50,672 nucleotides of DNA from UBA4716 sp002438865 (GCA_937907325.1 CALERO010000173.1:1-50672); one strand, 5' to 3'; shown: positions 16,516 through 26,317, counted from the stretch's first letter. Notes: generated by a model not told the origin, from the sequence alone. Made by a program: numbers and translations.

Positions 16516-17841
16516 CTATATAAATGTAATTTTTATTCCTTTTCCGTCAAAAACAAAGCGTTTATCGTATCTTTTTTTAATCACTCCGGCAATTTCATCA
16601 TTTATTGTCACTATCGGCGCACGGCTTCGCTCCGCACGGGTAAGCTTCATATCTATAAATAAATCTTTCACTTTTTTTCTGCCGTCCATACCTGTCGGGA
16701 AAAATACATCTCCGTCACGCCTGTTCCTAAGCTTAATTATGTCATCTTTATCCGCCGCAAAATAAAATCCGCCGCCGTTTTTTTCGGTGACATATTCGGT
16801 TTTTACTGTTTTACCCAGTTCTTTTATATATACTTCGCCGTTTACGGGAAGCGCATATTCAAAATCGTCCGTTAAATTGCTCTTTCCTATATACAGCTTT
16901 CCGTATTCCACATATGCGCCTATATCGCCGGGAAGTGCAATAAATGCACCGCTCTTCCCTTTTTTTATAAGCTCAATTATTTCATAAACAAAACTTGACG
17001 GGAAATTGCTTATACTGCCTGCCGCCGCACGCACCATTTCAAGTATAATGCGGCTTGACACCGAAAACGGCTGTGATAAAAGGTATTTAATATCAACTCT
17101 GTTATCATACACATTGTCATGATACGCCGTTTTTGCAGCATCTTCGATAAACTCCGCATCGGATTTTATAAGCCTTGCATTTTCCGTTACGGTAGTTACA
17201 AAATTGGGATTAAGCAATTTTTCAATCTCGGGGATAAATTCAAGCCGTATTTTGTTTCTGGTGTATACTTGTTGATTATTTGTGCTGTCCGTTACATATG
17301 GCAGACAGTTTTTTGAGCAGTATTCCTCTATTTCGCTTCGCTCAATATCGAGTATCGGGCGGATTATATTTCCCCGCTTGTGCGGAATACCGCACAAGCC
17401 TTTTATGCCGCTGCCCCTTACAAAATTCATAAGGATTGTTTCGGCATTATCGTTTCTGTTATGTGCAGTCGCAATTTTGTTAAAACCGTGTTCTTGCAGA
17501 AATTCATTAAAAAAGGCATATCTGAGTTCTCTGCCCGCAAGCTCCTCCGACATACCGTTTTTTTGGGCGTACTCACTCACCCTCTCACTCCGCAATGCAA
17601 AAGGAATATTGAGCGTTTCGGAAAAATGCTGTGCAAACAATGCGTCACTGTCCGCCTCTGCACCACGTATATTGTGATTAAGATGCGCCGTATTAAGCGT
17701 TATCTTAAGAGTGTCGCAAAGGGTATACAAAATATGCGTCAGACAGACGGAATCCGCACCGCCTGACAGACCTATCAGTATTTTATCGCCCTTATCTATA
17801 AGCTCATATTCTTTTATAGTCTTATAAACCTTATCTATCAT
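16516..17841 (-). CDS. tilS: tRNA(Ile)-lysidine synthetase
   Basis: Converts C34 of the CAU anticodon of a minor isoleucine tRNA to lysidine, changing reading from AUG to AUA; essential in most bacteria. PP-loop ATP motif SGGADS at residues 26-31; N-terminal Rossmann-type domain followed by substrate-binding and C-terminal TilS domains. 441 residues fits the long form. The ATG overlaps the dnaB stop by 4 bases. The order tilS then ftsH is common in Firmicutes (usually with hpt between; no hpt here). Confidence 0.95.
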   Translation of the reverse strand: MIDKVYKTIKEYELIDKGDKILIGLSGGADSVCLTHILYTLCDTLKITLNTAHLNHNIRGAEADSDALFAQHFSETLNIPFALRSERVSEYAQKNGMSEELAGRELRYAFFNEFLQEHGFNKIATAHNRNDNAETILMNFVRGSGIKGLCGIPHKRGNIIRPILDIERSEIEEYCSKNCLPYVTDSTNNQQVYTRNKIRLEFIPEIEKLLNPNFVTTVTENARLIKSDAEFIEDAAKTAYHDNVYDNRVDIKYLLSQPFSVSSRIILEMVRAAAGSISNFPSSFVYEIIELIKKGKSGAFIALPGDIGAYVEYGKLYIGKSNLTDDFEYALPVNGEVYIKELGKTVKTEYVTEKNGGGFYFAADKDDIIKLRNRRDGDVFFPTGMDGRKKVKDLFIDMKLTRAERSRAPIVTINDEIAGVIKKRYDKRFVFDGKGIKITFI

Positions 17842-19196
17842 TGCTCTTTTATCTTATATTCAACGTTTTGGAATTTCGTAAACTCGCCTCTCCAGCCCAG
17901 CTTAAACATACCCGTTTCGCCGCTTCTGTGCTTCGCTATTATACATTCCGCAAGATTTTTTTCCTCGGTCTCTTTATTATAATAGTCGTCACGGTACAAA
18001 AACATTACCATATCCGCATCCTGCTCGATTGCACCCGATTCTCTCAAATCGGACAGCATAGGTCGCTTGTCGCTTCTGCTCTCGCTCGCACGGGAAAGCT
18101 GTGACAGCGCTATAACGGGAACATCAAGTTCTTTTGAGAGGATTTTCAATGAACGTGATATTTCGGAAATTTCCTGCTGACGGCTCTCTATACGCTTACC
18201 CGACTGCATAAGCTGAAGATAGTCTATTACTACCAAGGCCAAATCCTTGCTCTGCTTAAGCCGTCTGCACTTTGCACGTATCTGCGAAACGGTAACGGTT
18301 GCGGTATCGTCTATATAAAGCGGTGCAAGCGCTACTTTATTAACGACGTCGCCTATTCTTTCCCAATCGTCACCGTCCATATCACCTGTACGCATTTTAA
18401 CCGAACTTACCATTGCCTGCGAGCATAAAATTCTGTTTACTATCTGCTCACGGGGCATTTCAAGGTTGAATATGGCAACCGTTTTTCCGTCATGTATGGA
18501 AACGTGTTCCGCAATATTTACCGCAAAACTTGACTTACCCATACCCGGACGTCCGGCAATAAGTATCAGTTCTCCGCCGTGGAATCCGCCGGTACGGCGG
18601 TTTAATTCGTCAAAGCCTGTGTTTATGCCCGTTATGCCGCCCTTTGACTGCGAATTTTCAACAAGCATTTCATAGCTGTCGAGAAGTATATTCTTTATTG
18701 GTGTAATATCACGTGTTTCACGCCCCGCCGCCACATCATAAAGAAGCTGTTCCGAGCGCTGCATAATATTATCTGCTCCGTCCGAGCCGTCATACGCCAT
18801 ATTGCTTATTGAGGTTGCACTCTCTATAAGCTTGCGCAGAGAAGATTTCTCCTTTATTATTTCGGAATAATATCCGACATGATGTGTTGTCGGCACATTT
18901 GCGGCAGCATCTCTCAGGTATCCCATTCCGCCTACCGCATCAAATTTATCGTTTTGCTTAAGCCTGTCTGAAACGGTAACAAAGTCAATAACGCTGTTTT
19001 CGTTGAAAAGCTCCATAACCGTATTGAAAATTTCACGGTTTTGGGCATAGTAAAAATCCTCCGCAGAAATTATCTCCGCCGCCTCAGCAACGCTCTGCGA
19101 ATCTGTAATAATACTGCCTATTACCGCCTGTTCGGCTTCTCTGCTGGCAGGCAGAGCTCTTCCCGAAAAATCTATCGGCATTTCCGTTTCAGCCAT
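17838..19196 (-). CDS. dnaB: Replicative DNA helicase
   Basis: Hexameric helicase that unwinds DNA at the replication fork (DnaC in Bacillus naming). N-terminal DnaB domain with LPASREAEQAVIGS, then the RecA-like domain with Walker A GRPGMGKSS at 215-223, VVIDYLQLM (Walker B) and SQLSRASESR (arginine-finger region). 452 residues is standard; no intein. It lies 20 bases after rplI in the usual gdpP-rplI-dnaB order. Confidence 0.97.
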   Translation of the reverse strand: MAETEMPIDFSGRALPASREAEQAVIGSIITDSQSVAEAAEIISAEDFYYAQNREIFNTVMELFNENSVIDFVTVSDRLKQNDKFDAVGGMGYLRDAAANVPTTHHVGYYSEIIKEKSSLRKLIESATSISNMAYDGSDGADNIMQRSEQLLYDVAAGRETRDITPIKNILLDSYEMLVENSQSKGGITGINTGFDELNRRTGGFHGGELILIAGRPGMGKSSFAVNIAEHVSIHDGKTVAIFNLEMPREQIVNRILCSQAMVSSVKMRTGDMDGDDWERIGDVVNKVALAPLYIDDTATVTVSQIRAKCRRLKQSKDLALVVIDYLQLMQSGKRIESRQQEISEISRSLKILSKELDVPVIALSQLSRASESRSDKRPMLSDLRESGAIEQDADMVMFLYRDDYYNKETEEKNLAECIIAKHRSGETGMFKLGWRGEFTKFQNVEYKIKEQ

Positions 19197-19216
19197 AGCC
19201 GCATTATCCTTTCCCG

Positions 19217-19663
19217 TTACATTTCCTGTACGTTTACCTTTACCTTACCTACTATTCCCGTATACACCTTTACCTCAACCTCGGTAACGCCGAGAGTTTT
19301 TATACCGTCGGGAAGAATGAACTTCTTTTTGTCAATCTTAATATGATGCTGCTTTGTAAGCTCCTCGCTTACCTCTTTTGAAGTAACCGAACCGAAAAGC
19401 TTTCCGTTTTCTCCGGCTTTCGCCTTGATTACGACCTCAATATTCTTCATCTTTTCAACGATAGCCTTAGCCTCGTCCGTTTCGGTCTTTATCTTGTATT
19501 CAAGGGATTCTTTCTTGCCTTTTAATACATTGAGATTATCGTTTGTAGCCTCTTTTGCAAGTCCTCTCGGAAGAAGATAGTTTCTTGCATAGCCGTCCGA
19601 CACCTTGATAAGCTGTCCCTTTTTTCCCTGTCCTTTTACGTCCTGGTTTAAAATTACCTGCAT
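19217..19663 (-). CDS. rplI: Ribosomal protein bL9
   Basis: Large-subunit protein. N-terminal rRNA-binding domain with the family signature GQLIKVSDGYARNYLLPRG, connecting helix, and C-terminal domain; 148 residues is normal. It lies 15 bases after gdpP and 20 before dnaB; AAAGGAAT precedes the ATG. Confidence 0.97.
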   Translation of the reverse strand: MQVILNQDVKGQGKKGQLIKVSDGYARNYLLPRGLAKEATNDNLNVLKGKKESLEYKIKTETDEAKAIVEKMKNIEVVIKAKAGENGKLFGSVTSKEVSEELTKQHHIKIDKKKFILPDGIKTLGVTEVEVKVYTGIVGKVKVNVQEM

Positions 19664-19678
19664 TTTATTTCATTCCTT

Positions 19679-21691
19679 TCACGGAGTATTTTGTTTTATA
19701 TATTCCTTAACAACCGTTTTTACATCATTTATGACTTCATCAACCGTTCTGTTCTTTATCTGCGTTCCGGCAACCGTCATATGTCCGCCGCCGCCAAGTG
19801 CCTCCATAATAAGCTGAACGTTTATATCACCCAAAGAACGTGCGCACACTCCGACGCCGTTCTCCTGCGGATATACCACAAACGACGCCCGTATGCTGTT
19901 TATATTGAGCATTTCGTCAGCCGCCTGAGATGCGACCACACGTATGTTGTCAAACCGTTCATAGCTTTTTGCAACCGCAATATTCGGCACTATTTCAACC
20001 GCTGTTTTTACAATGTCAACCTTATGGTCATAGTCCTCTTTGTTGACATTAAACCGCTTTTTGACCTCAACGGTGTTAAGTCCCAATCGTTTCAGATATG
20101 ACGCCGCACCGAATGTTCTTACGCCCGTTTTTAATATAAAATTCTTTGTATCCATAAGAATACCCATATAAAGGCACTCCGCCTCGGTAACTGTAAGCGC
20201 ACCGCCGAGGTCCATATATTCCAGAAGTTCCGTAGCCATTTCGCACGTTGACGATGCATACGGCTCATGGTATATAAGCGAACACGGATTTATAAATTCG
20301 GTCGAACGTCTGTGGTGGTCTATAAGCACCACCTTCGAGATATGACCGAGCAATTCCGGAGCCGGCAGCATGGACGGCTTGTGCGTATCAAGCACCACAA
20401 GCAGCGTATTCTCGGTGATTTCCTCTATTATGCTCTCACCGCTCACAAACATATCCTTATATTCGGGAACATTGCGTAAATCCTCATACAAGCCTCTGAT
20501 TGCCGGGGAGTTATTATCATAAATTATATACGGGCGTTTGCCGAGCGTGCGCACCGCTCTTTGCAGACCCATAGCCGCACCGAAACAGTCATAATCCGCA
20601 CCGCTGTGTCCCATAAATATAACCTTGTCGGAATTTTTGATAAAATCCTTGAACGCACCGGCAACAACACGTGTCTTAACACGTGTACTTTTTTCATATT
20701 CCTTTGATTTTCCGCCGTAAAACTTGTACTGCGTATCGTCTTTAATGCAGACTTGGTCGCCGCCTCTGCCGAGCGTCATCTCAAGCGCACTGCGTGCATT
20801 TGATTCGTTTTCCTTTATATTTCCGCCGATACCTATACCTATACTTATGGATACGGGTATTTTTATGTTTTCGCTTATTTCTCTTACCTTATCGAGAATA
20901 TTAAACTTATTCTCGATATATTTAGCAAGGTGCTTATGCTCAAAGAACATAAAATATCTGTCACGCTCCGTCTTTTTAACGATAGCGTCACCCTCGCCTG
21001 CCCATACGTTTATCAGGTTTCGTATCTGCGAAACTATCTGCTGCTGATCGCTGTCATTAACACGCTGTAAAACCTCGTCATAGTTATCGATTGTTATAAT
21101 CGCAACGGCTGTTTTTTCGTCCTCATACAGCGCTTTTAACTGCTTTTCCTCGGTATTATCGATAAAATACAGATATGTCAGGTACTTATCGTCCCCGTCC
21201 GCCGCTGTGTCCTTATCGCGCACCATACTTCCGACAACGGTAAATTCCTTGCCGTTTAATGTAATTTCCTTATGAATGTCTGCCGCTGTTTTTAAAATCT
21301 CGCCCCATTTAATCCCGCTTACTACGGTTTCAAGCTGACTGCCGAACATATCGGCGTCATCAAACAGAGCCGCAAATTTTTCATTGTACCATTTTACCGT
21401 ACCGTCAACATTAACCACCGTCATAGGGAGCGGAAGTCTGCCCAAAACATTCGACGTTATCGTTCCGCTTTCCTCCGATACCGTTTTCAGATAGCTTTTT
21501 ATTTTTTCCTTTCGGCTGTGAGCCGTAACAAGGTATGCAAACAAAACCGCCGTACCGGCAGCTGCTTCAGCCGCCCCCGTCAGAGTATTGTTCCAAAATA
21601 CGGTTACCGTTCCTCCGATAATAAGCAAAACCGCAGACAGAACCGCAAATCCCGAAAATGTATTTGCCGTCCGACCATATCGTTTTTTCAT
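19679..21691 (-). CDS. gdpP: Cyclic-di-AMP phosphodiesterase, GdpP family
   Basis: Membrane phosphodiesterase that hydrolyses c-di-AMP, the regulator of K+ and cell-wall homeostasis. Two N-terminal membrane segments (about 10-60), a PAS-like region, a degenerate GGDEF domain (about 190-320), and DHH/DHHA1: H362-x3-D366-x-D368, D435 in DTHKPS, DHH at 458-460, and GGGGHMTVAG near the end. All metal ligands look intact. Start moved to the ATG at 21691 because GGAGG lies 4 bases before it; an upstream in-frame GTG at 21709 has no such site. 670 residues, as in Bacillus YybT. K+ transport genes trkAH are in the same window. Confidence 0.93.
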   Translation of the reverse strand: MKKRYGRTANTFSGFAVLSAVLLIIGGTVTVFWNNTLTGAAEAAAGTAVLFAYLVTAHSRKEKIKSYLKTVSEESGTITSNVLGRLPLPMTVVNVDGTVKWYNEKFAALFDDADMFGSQLETVVSGIKWGEILKTAADIHKEITLNGKEFTVVGSMVRDKDTAADGDDKYLTYLYFIDNTEEKQLKALYEDEKTAVAIITIDNYDEVLQRVNDSDQQQIVSQIRNLINVWAGEGDAIVKKTERDRYFMFFEHKHLAKYIENKFNILDKVREISENIKIPVSISIGIGIGGNIKENESNARSALEMTLGRGGDQVCIKDDTQYKFYGGKSKEYEKSTRVKTRVVAGAFKDFIKNSDKVIFMGHSGADYDCFGAAMGLQRAVRTLGKRPYIIYDNNSPAIRGLYEDLRNVPEYKDMFVSGESIIEEITENTLLVVLDTHKPSMLPAPELLGHISKVVLIDHHRRSTEFINPCSLIYHEPYASSTCEMATELLEYMDLGGALTVTEAECLYMGILMDTKNFILKTGVRTFGAASYLKRLGLNTVEVKKRFNVNKEDYDHKVDIVKTAVEIVPNIAVAKSYERFDNIRVVASQAADEMLNINSIRASFVVYPQENGVGVCARSLGDINVQLIMEALGGGGHMTVAGTQIKNRTVDEVINDVKTVVKEYIKQNTP

Positions 21692-21721
21692 AATTCCTCC
21701 ACACCGCACCTGCGGAAAAAA

Positions 21722-22024
21722 CTAACGTTTTTCTACATACTTTCTAAGCTCCGACATATCCGAAAACTCCTCTTCAAGCTCATGCCCATTTTCCTCGGCA
21801 AAAGCCATAAGCTCCGTAATCTTCTTGTCAATACTTCCGTAACTTATACCCAAGCGCCTTGCAAGGATATATTCCAGAGAAATCGCCGTTGCGATTTTAC
21901 TCTGCGCACTCTCGTATGTGTCCTCGTCGTCATAATTTGCCAAAACATTGTACAGTTCCGCAATTTCCGTCAGTATTCCGCTTTTAATTGTGTCGATTGC
22001 CTGTAGATTTAATGAGATATTCAT
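21722..22024 (-). CDS. MazG-like family protein
   Basis: A 100-residue all-helical protein that resembles the clostridial MazG-like family (pattern LQAIDTIKSGILTEIAELYNVL, then LARRLGIS). True MazG enzymes hydrolyse nucleoside triphosphates using EExxE...D motifs; such a cluster is not clear here, so catalysis should not be assumed. The ATG at 22024 has GGAGG 8 bases upstream; a longer frame from 22090 would include part of the leader. It is the first gene of the gdpP-rplI-dnaB-tilS operon, 30 bases before gdpP. Confidence 0.75.
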   Translation of the reverse strand: MNISLNLQAIDTIKSGILTEIAELYNVLANYDDEDTYESAQSKIATAISLEYILARRLGISYGSIDKKITELMAFAEENGHELEEEFSDMSELRKYVEKR

Positions 22025-22080
22025 AGTATTGTCCTCCATAATAAGTTTGCCCCAATTTATGCATACCCCACTGATTATAT

Positions 22081-22109
22081 ATTCTACCACAAAACACCGA
22101 AATAGTCAA
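22081..22109 (-). promoter_or_regulatory. Promoter of MazG-like-gdpP-rplI-dnaB-tilS
   Basis: Minus strand: -35 TTGACT (22104-22109), 17 nt, -10 TAGAAT (22081-22086). Predicted start near 22074, leader about 50 nt. Confidence 0.75.
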
Positions 22110-22122
22110 TACAAAGAAAACG

Positions 22123-22147
22123 GCGGCGGAGCTGTTTTGTCCGCCGC
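22123..22147 (-). terminator. Terminator of leuCDB
   Basis: GC-rich 8-bp stem (22123-22130 with 22140-22147, arm GCGGCGGA) with a 9-nt loop, followed on the minus strand by CGTTTTCTTT. It lies 8 bases past the leuB stop and just before the next promoter. Confidence 0.75.
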
Positions 22148-22155
22148 ATAAAAAT

Positions 22156-23217
22156 TTACAGATTCTCTGCAATCAGCTGTGCCATTTCCTTACAGCCCAC
22201 CTTTTTCATACCCTCGGACATAATATCCGAAGTTCTGTAGCCCATATCGAGAACCTTATCGACAGATGCGTTTATCGCCTTTGCCTCCTCGGTAAGCCCG
22301 AACGACATTTCAAGCATCATTGCGGCGCTTACTATGGTCGCTATCGGGTTTGCAATATCCATACCTGCAATATCGGGCGCACTGCCGTGGATAGGCTCGT
22401 ACATACCGCACTTTGTTGCGCCGAGCGACGCCGACGGCAGCATACCTATAGAACCTGCGATTGCGGACGAAAGGTCGGATAAAATATCGCCGAATATGTT
22501 TGACGTAACGATTACGTCAAACTGCGACGGATTTATCGCAAGCTGCATAGCCGCATTATCAACATACATATGCGAAAGTTCAACCTCTGGGTAATCCTTT
22601 GCCATTTCGGTTATGGTCTTTCTCCAGAGTCTTGACGATTCAAGTACGTTTGCCTTGTCAACCGAAACAACCTTTTTATTTCTTAACATAGCCGTCTCAA
22701 AAGCAATTTTACCTATTCTTTTTACTTCCTCAACGCTGTACTTTTCCTCATCGCTCGCCCATGAGCCGTCATCTGCCTTTTCACGCTTTCCGAAATAAAT
22801 TCCGCCCGTAAGCTCACGCACAACCATTACGTTAAGTCCGTTTGAAAGCTTTTCGTCCTTTAACGGCGATGCCTCTTTAAGCTGCGGTTTCAATATAGAC
22901 GGACGTAAATTTGAATAAAGTCCAAGTGCCTTTCTTATTCCCAAAAGACCCGCCTCGGGGCGTTTGGGGCAATTGTCCCACTTGGGACCGCCTACAGCTC
23001 CCAAAAGCACGCTGTCGCTTTTTTGGCATATATCTATCGTTTCCTGCGGCAACGGCTCGCCGAATTTATCTATGGCGCAACCGCCCATATATACATTTGT
23101 ATAGTTGAATTTGTGTCCGTATTTTTTTGCAACGGCGTCCAACACCGTTTCGGCGCCCTCTACTATCTCGGGACCTATTCCATCGCCTTTTATGACCGCA
23201 ATGTTAAATTCACTCAT
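22156..23217 (-). CDS. leuB: 3-isopropylmalate dehydrogenase
   Basis: NAD-dependent oxidative decarboxylation of 3-isopropylmalate to 2-oxoisocaproate in leucine synthesis. Family motifs: GDGIGPEIV at 11-19, substrate arginines in KRPEAGLLGIRK and VVRELTGGIYFG, metal/NAD region GDILSDLSSAIAGSIGMLPSA and GSAPDIAG. 353 residues is normal. Shares one base with the leuD stop (TAATG). Confidence 0.96.
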   Translation of the reverse strand: MSEFNIAVIKGDGIGPEIVEGAETVLDAVAKKYGHKFNYTNVYMGGCAIDKFGEPLPQETIDICQKSDSVLLGAVGGPKWDNCPKRPEAGLLGIRKALGLYSNLRPSILKPQLKEASPLKDEKLSNGLNVMVVRELTGGIYFGKREKADDGSWASDEEKYSVEEVKRIGKIAFETAMLRNKKVVSVDKANVLESSRLWRKTITEMAKDYPEVELSHMYVDNAAMQLAINPSQFDVIVTSNIFGDILSDLSSAIAGSIGMLPSASLGATKCGMYEPIHGSAPDIAGMDIANPIATIVSAAMMLEMSFGLTEEAKAINASVDKVLDMGYRTSDIMSEGMKKVGCKEMAQLIAENL

Positions 23218-23708
23218 TATATATTGCCTCCCTTAATGTACTTTACAAGTCCGCCGGCATTTATAAGCTCCTGCATAAACTCGGGAAATGCCGCCGCCTG
23301 ATATGTCTTGTTCTTTGTTTTGTTTGTTATAACGCCCGTATCAAAGTCTACTTCCACGTCATCGCCGCATTCAATATCCTTTGACGCCTCGGGACATTCA
23401 AGAATTGGAAGTCCGATATTTATTGAGTTTCTGAAAAATATTCTCGCAAAGCTTTCCGCAATAACGCACGAAATACCGCTTGCCTTTATTGCAATCGGAG
23501 CGTGTTCTCTTGAAGAACCGCAGCCGAAGTTTGCTCCGCCCACCATTATATCTCCGTCTTTTATCTTCTTTGCAAAATCCTTGTCTATATCCTCCATACA
23601 GTGCTTTGCCAGCTCCTCGGGGAGAGAAGTGTTAAGGTATCTTGCCGGAATTATAACGTCCGTATCTATATTATCTCCGTATTTTATAACTTTTCCCGCT
23701 GCTTTCAT
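23217..23708 (-). CDS. leuD: 3-isopropylmalate dehydratase small subunit
   Basis: Swivelling-domain subunit of isopropylmalate isomerase. 163 residues with GDNIDTDVIIPARYL near the N-terminus and GCGSSREHAPIA at the active site, characteristic of the short (archaeal/HACN-like) subfamily rather than the 200-residue enterobacterial type. It lies between leuC and leuB, 15 bases after leuC. Confidence 0.95.
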   Translation of the reverse strand: MKAAGKVIKYGDNIDTDVIIPARYLNTSLPEELAKHCMEDIDKDFAKKIKDGDIMVGGANFGCGSSREHAPIAIKASGISCVIAESFARIFFRNSINIGLPILECPEASKDIECGDDVEVDFDTGVITNKTKNKTYQAAAFPEFMQELINAGGLVKYIKGGNI

Positions 23709-23723
23709 TTCAATCCACCGTCC

Positions 23724-24983
23724 TTACATAATTTCTTCCGGCGCCGTGATTTTTCCCGTCACTGCGCTTGCCGCCGCAACCTCGGGGCTTGCAAGATATA
23801 CTTCGCTTTCAACGTGTCCCATACGTCCGACAAAGTTTCTGTTTGTCGTTGACACACATCTTTCGCCCTCCGCAAGTATTCCCATATGACCGCCCAGGCA
23901 CGGACCGCACGTGGGCGCTGAAATTACACATCCTGCCTCAACAAGAGTTTGCAGAGTGCCGTCCTTTAAAGCGTCAAGATAAATTTTCTGCGTTGCCGGG
24001 AAGATTATCGCACGTATGCCTTTTTTTACGTGCTTTCCTTTTAAAATTGCCGCCGCATGCTGTAAATCGGACAGCCTGCCGTTTGTACATGAGCCGATAA
24101 CAACCTGGTCGATTGCAACATCGCCCCAGTTTTCGGGCGTTCTTGCGTTTTCGGGAAGATGCGGAAAAGCTACCGTATGCGGTACTTCCGCAAGGTCAAT
24201 GTCTATTATACGTGCGTATTCTGCGTCCTCGTCCGCCGAAAACGCCGTATATTCCCTGTCGGAATGTTCTTTCATATACTCGATTGTTTTTTCGTCAACC
24301 TCAAATATTCCGTTTTTCGCACCTGCTTCAATCGCCATATTGGCAACTGTAAAGCGGTCGTCCATAGACATTGCGTGTACGCCCTCGCCCGTAAATTCCA
24401 TACTCTTGTAAAGCGCTCCGTCAACGCCTATCTTGCCTATTATGTAAAGTATAAGATCTTTTCCGCTTACGTATTTTCTGAATTTTCCTTTAAGATTAAA
24501 CTTTATCGCCTCGGGTACTTTAAACCATGCTTTTCCCGTTGCCATACCGGCAGCCATATCCGTTGAGCCTACGCCCGTCGAAAATGCGCCGAGCGCACCG
24601 TATGTGCAGGTGTGCGAGTCTGCTCCTATAACAACATCGCCCGCAACAACCAAGCCTTTTTCGGGCAGCAGAGCATGCTCTATTCCTACTTCGCCGACTT
24701 CAAAATAATTGACAATATCGTTTTTTAGCGCAAATTTTCTCACCGCAAGCGCCTGCTGTGCCGATTTTATATCCTTATTCGGCGTGAAATGGTCGGGAAC
24801 GAGCGCAATTTTCGCCTTATCAAACACCGATTTGCCGAGCTTGTCAAACTCGCCGATTGCAACCGGACTTGTAATATCGTTTCCGAGTACAAGATTTAAG
24901 TCTGCCATAATAAGGTCGCCTGCTTTTACAAATTCCTGACCCGACGCTTTAGCCAGTATCTTTTGGGTCATTGTCATTTTCAT
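23724..24983 (-). CDS. leuC: 3-isopropylmalate dehydratase large subunit
   Basis: Aconitase-superfamily subunit carrying the 4Fe-4S cluster; interconverts 2- and 3-isopropylmalate with LeuD. Cluster cysteines are seen in GSCTNG and in CGPCLGGH. 419 residues matches the short subfamily that pairs with a 163-residue LeuD. The first ATG (24983) has AGAGGTG about 7 bases upstream. First gene of leuCDB; leuA is not in the window. Confidence 0.96.
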   Translation of the reverse strand: MKMTMTQKILAKASGQEFVKAGDLIMADLNLVLGNDITSPVAIGEFDKLGKSVFDKAKIALVPDHFTPNKDIKSAQQALAVRKFALKNDIVNYFEVGEVGIEHALLPEKGLVVAGDVVIGADSHTCTYGALGAFSTGVGSTDMAAGMATGKAWFKVPEAIKFNLKGKFRKYVSGKDLILYIIGKIGVDGALYKSMEFTGEGVHAMSMDDRFTVANMAIEAGAKNGIFEVDEKTIEYMKEHSDREYTAFSADEDAEYARIIDIDLAEVPHTVAFPHLPENARTPENWGDVAIDQVVIGSCTNGRLSDLQHAAAILKGKHVKKGIRAIIFPATQKIYLDALKDGTLQTLVEAGCVISAPTCGPCLGGHMGILAEGERCVSTTNRNFVGRMGHVESEVYLASPEVAAASAVTGKITAPEEIM

Positions 24984-25014
24984 ACTCTGTCACCTCTTGA
25001 AATATTTTAAGATT

Positions 25015-25043
25015 ATTATACTACCATTCGCACATTTTGTAAA
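25015..25043 (-). promoter_or_regulatory. Promoter of leuCDB
   Basis: Minus strand: -35 TTTACA (25038-25043), 17 nt, -10 TATAAT (25015-25020). Leader only about 25 nt, too short for a leucine T-box or leader peptide. Confidence 0.75.
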
Positions 25044-25049
25044 TAAGAA

Positions 25050-25078
25050 AACCGCAAAAATATCGCTATTTTGCGGTT
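25050..25078 (-). terminator. Terminator after argJ
   Basis: Ten-bp stem (25050-25059 with 25069-25078, arm AACCGCAAAA) capped by a short imperfect stem. On the minus strand it is followed by TTCTTATTT. It ends the ylxM-to-argJ transcript 9 bases past argJ and just before the leuC promoter. Confidence 0.7.
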
Positions 25079-25087
25079 TTTTGTTTA

Positions 25088-26317
25088 TTATGAACGGTAA
25101 TCCCCGTTTATTTTTACATAATCATATGTCAAATCGCAGCCCCATGCTTTTGCGGTGCTTTGTCCGCAGTTAAGCGAAATATTTATAAATATTTCGTCCT
25201 CGTGCAGTATTTCCGCCGCCTTTTCCTCCGAAAATTCAACGCCGCTGCCGTTTCGGCAAACCGCAACAGTGCCTTTCTTTGAGGCAATGTCAACATCGGT
25301 TTTGTTTATGTCAAAATCAGTCTCCGCATATCCTACGGCACACAGAATACGTCCCCAGTTTGCGTCCTCGCCGAAGATTGCGCATTTTAAAAGCGGCGAG
25401 CGGATAACGCTCTTTGCAACGATTATCGCCGTGTCCGTATCGGGCGCTTCGCTTACGGTGCACTCAATAAGCTTTGTTGCGCCCTCGCCGTCTTTGGCAA
25501 GCATTTTTGTCATATTCATCATCACATCGTACAGTGCGTCTGAAAATATGTCAAAATCCTCACCCTCCGCAATTATCTGCGCATTTTCAGCCATACCGTC
25601 CGCCATTACGCATACCATATCGTTTGTTGAAGTATCGCCGTCCACGCTAAGACAATTATATGTAATCTTAACGATTTTATCAAGCGCTTTTTGGAGCATT
25701 TCGGAGGATATATTCACATCGGTTGTGATAAAATTAAGCGTTGTCGCCATATTGGGGTGAATCATTCCGCTGCCCTTTGCCATACCGCCGAGACGGCACA
25801 CCTTGCCGCCCAATGTAAACTCAACCGCACATTCCTTTTTTACGGTGTCGGTTGTCATAATTGCGGTTGCCGCCTTTAAATTGCCGTCATACGAAATGCC
25901 GCCGCAAAGTTCGCTTATACTGCCTTCAATCGGTTCTATCGGCAATATCTGTCCTATTACGCCCGTTGATGCAACAATCACCTCATTGGTTTTCACGCCG
26001 AGTTCTTTCGCCGCAAGCGCACACATCTTCTCCGCCTTTTCCTCGCCGTCGGCATTGCAGGTGTTTGCATTTTTTGAATTTGCAATAACCGCTCTTGCCT
26101 TATTTCCCGTTGCGGCAAGATGCTTTTTCGTAACCGCTATCGGTGCGCCCTTTACCTTGTTTGTGGTATACACCGCCGCCGTATTGCAGACCGTGTCGCT
26201 CACAACAATGCAAAGGTCGTTTTTGTTTTTGTCAGGGTTTAAACCGCAGTTTAAGCCGTTTGCCTTAAATCCCTTTGCGGCGCAGACGCCGCCCTCAATA
26301 TGTGTGAAATTTCTCAT
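25088..26317 (-). CDS. argJ: Bifunctional glutamate N-acetyltransferase / ornithine acetyltransferase
   Basis: Recycles the acetyl group in arginine synthesis: transfers it from N-acetylornithine to glutamate, and in bifunctional members also from acetyl-CoA. The self-cleavage site is visible as HPNMATTLNF, with the predicted cut A191/T192 yielding alpha and beta chains. 409 residues is normal. The ATG overlaps the trmD stop by 4 bases, so it is translated as part of the rpsP-trmD operon, with no other arg gene near; see findings. Confidence 0.96.
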   Translation of the reverse strand: MRNFTHIEGGVCAAKGFKANGLNCGLNPDKNKNDLCIVVSDTVCNTAAVYTTNKVKGAPIAVTKKHLAATGNKARAVIANSKNANTCNADGEEKAEKMCALAAKELGVKTNEVIVASTGVIGQILPIEPIEGSISELCGGISYDGNLKAATAIMTTDTVKKECAVEFTLGGKVCRLGGMAKGSGMIHPNMATTLNFITTDVNISSEMLQKALDKIVKITYNCLSVDGDTSTNDMVCVMADGMAENAQIIAEGEDFDIFSDALYDVMMNMTKMLAKDGEGATKLIECTVSEAPDTDTAIIVAKSVIRSPLLKCAIFGEDANWGRILCAVGYAETDFDINKTDVDIASKKGTVAVCRNGSGVEFSEEKAAEILHEDEIFINISLNCGQSTAKAWGCDLTYDYVKINGDYRS

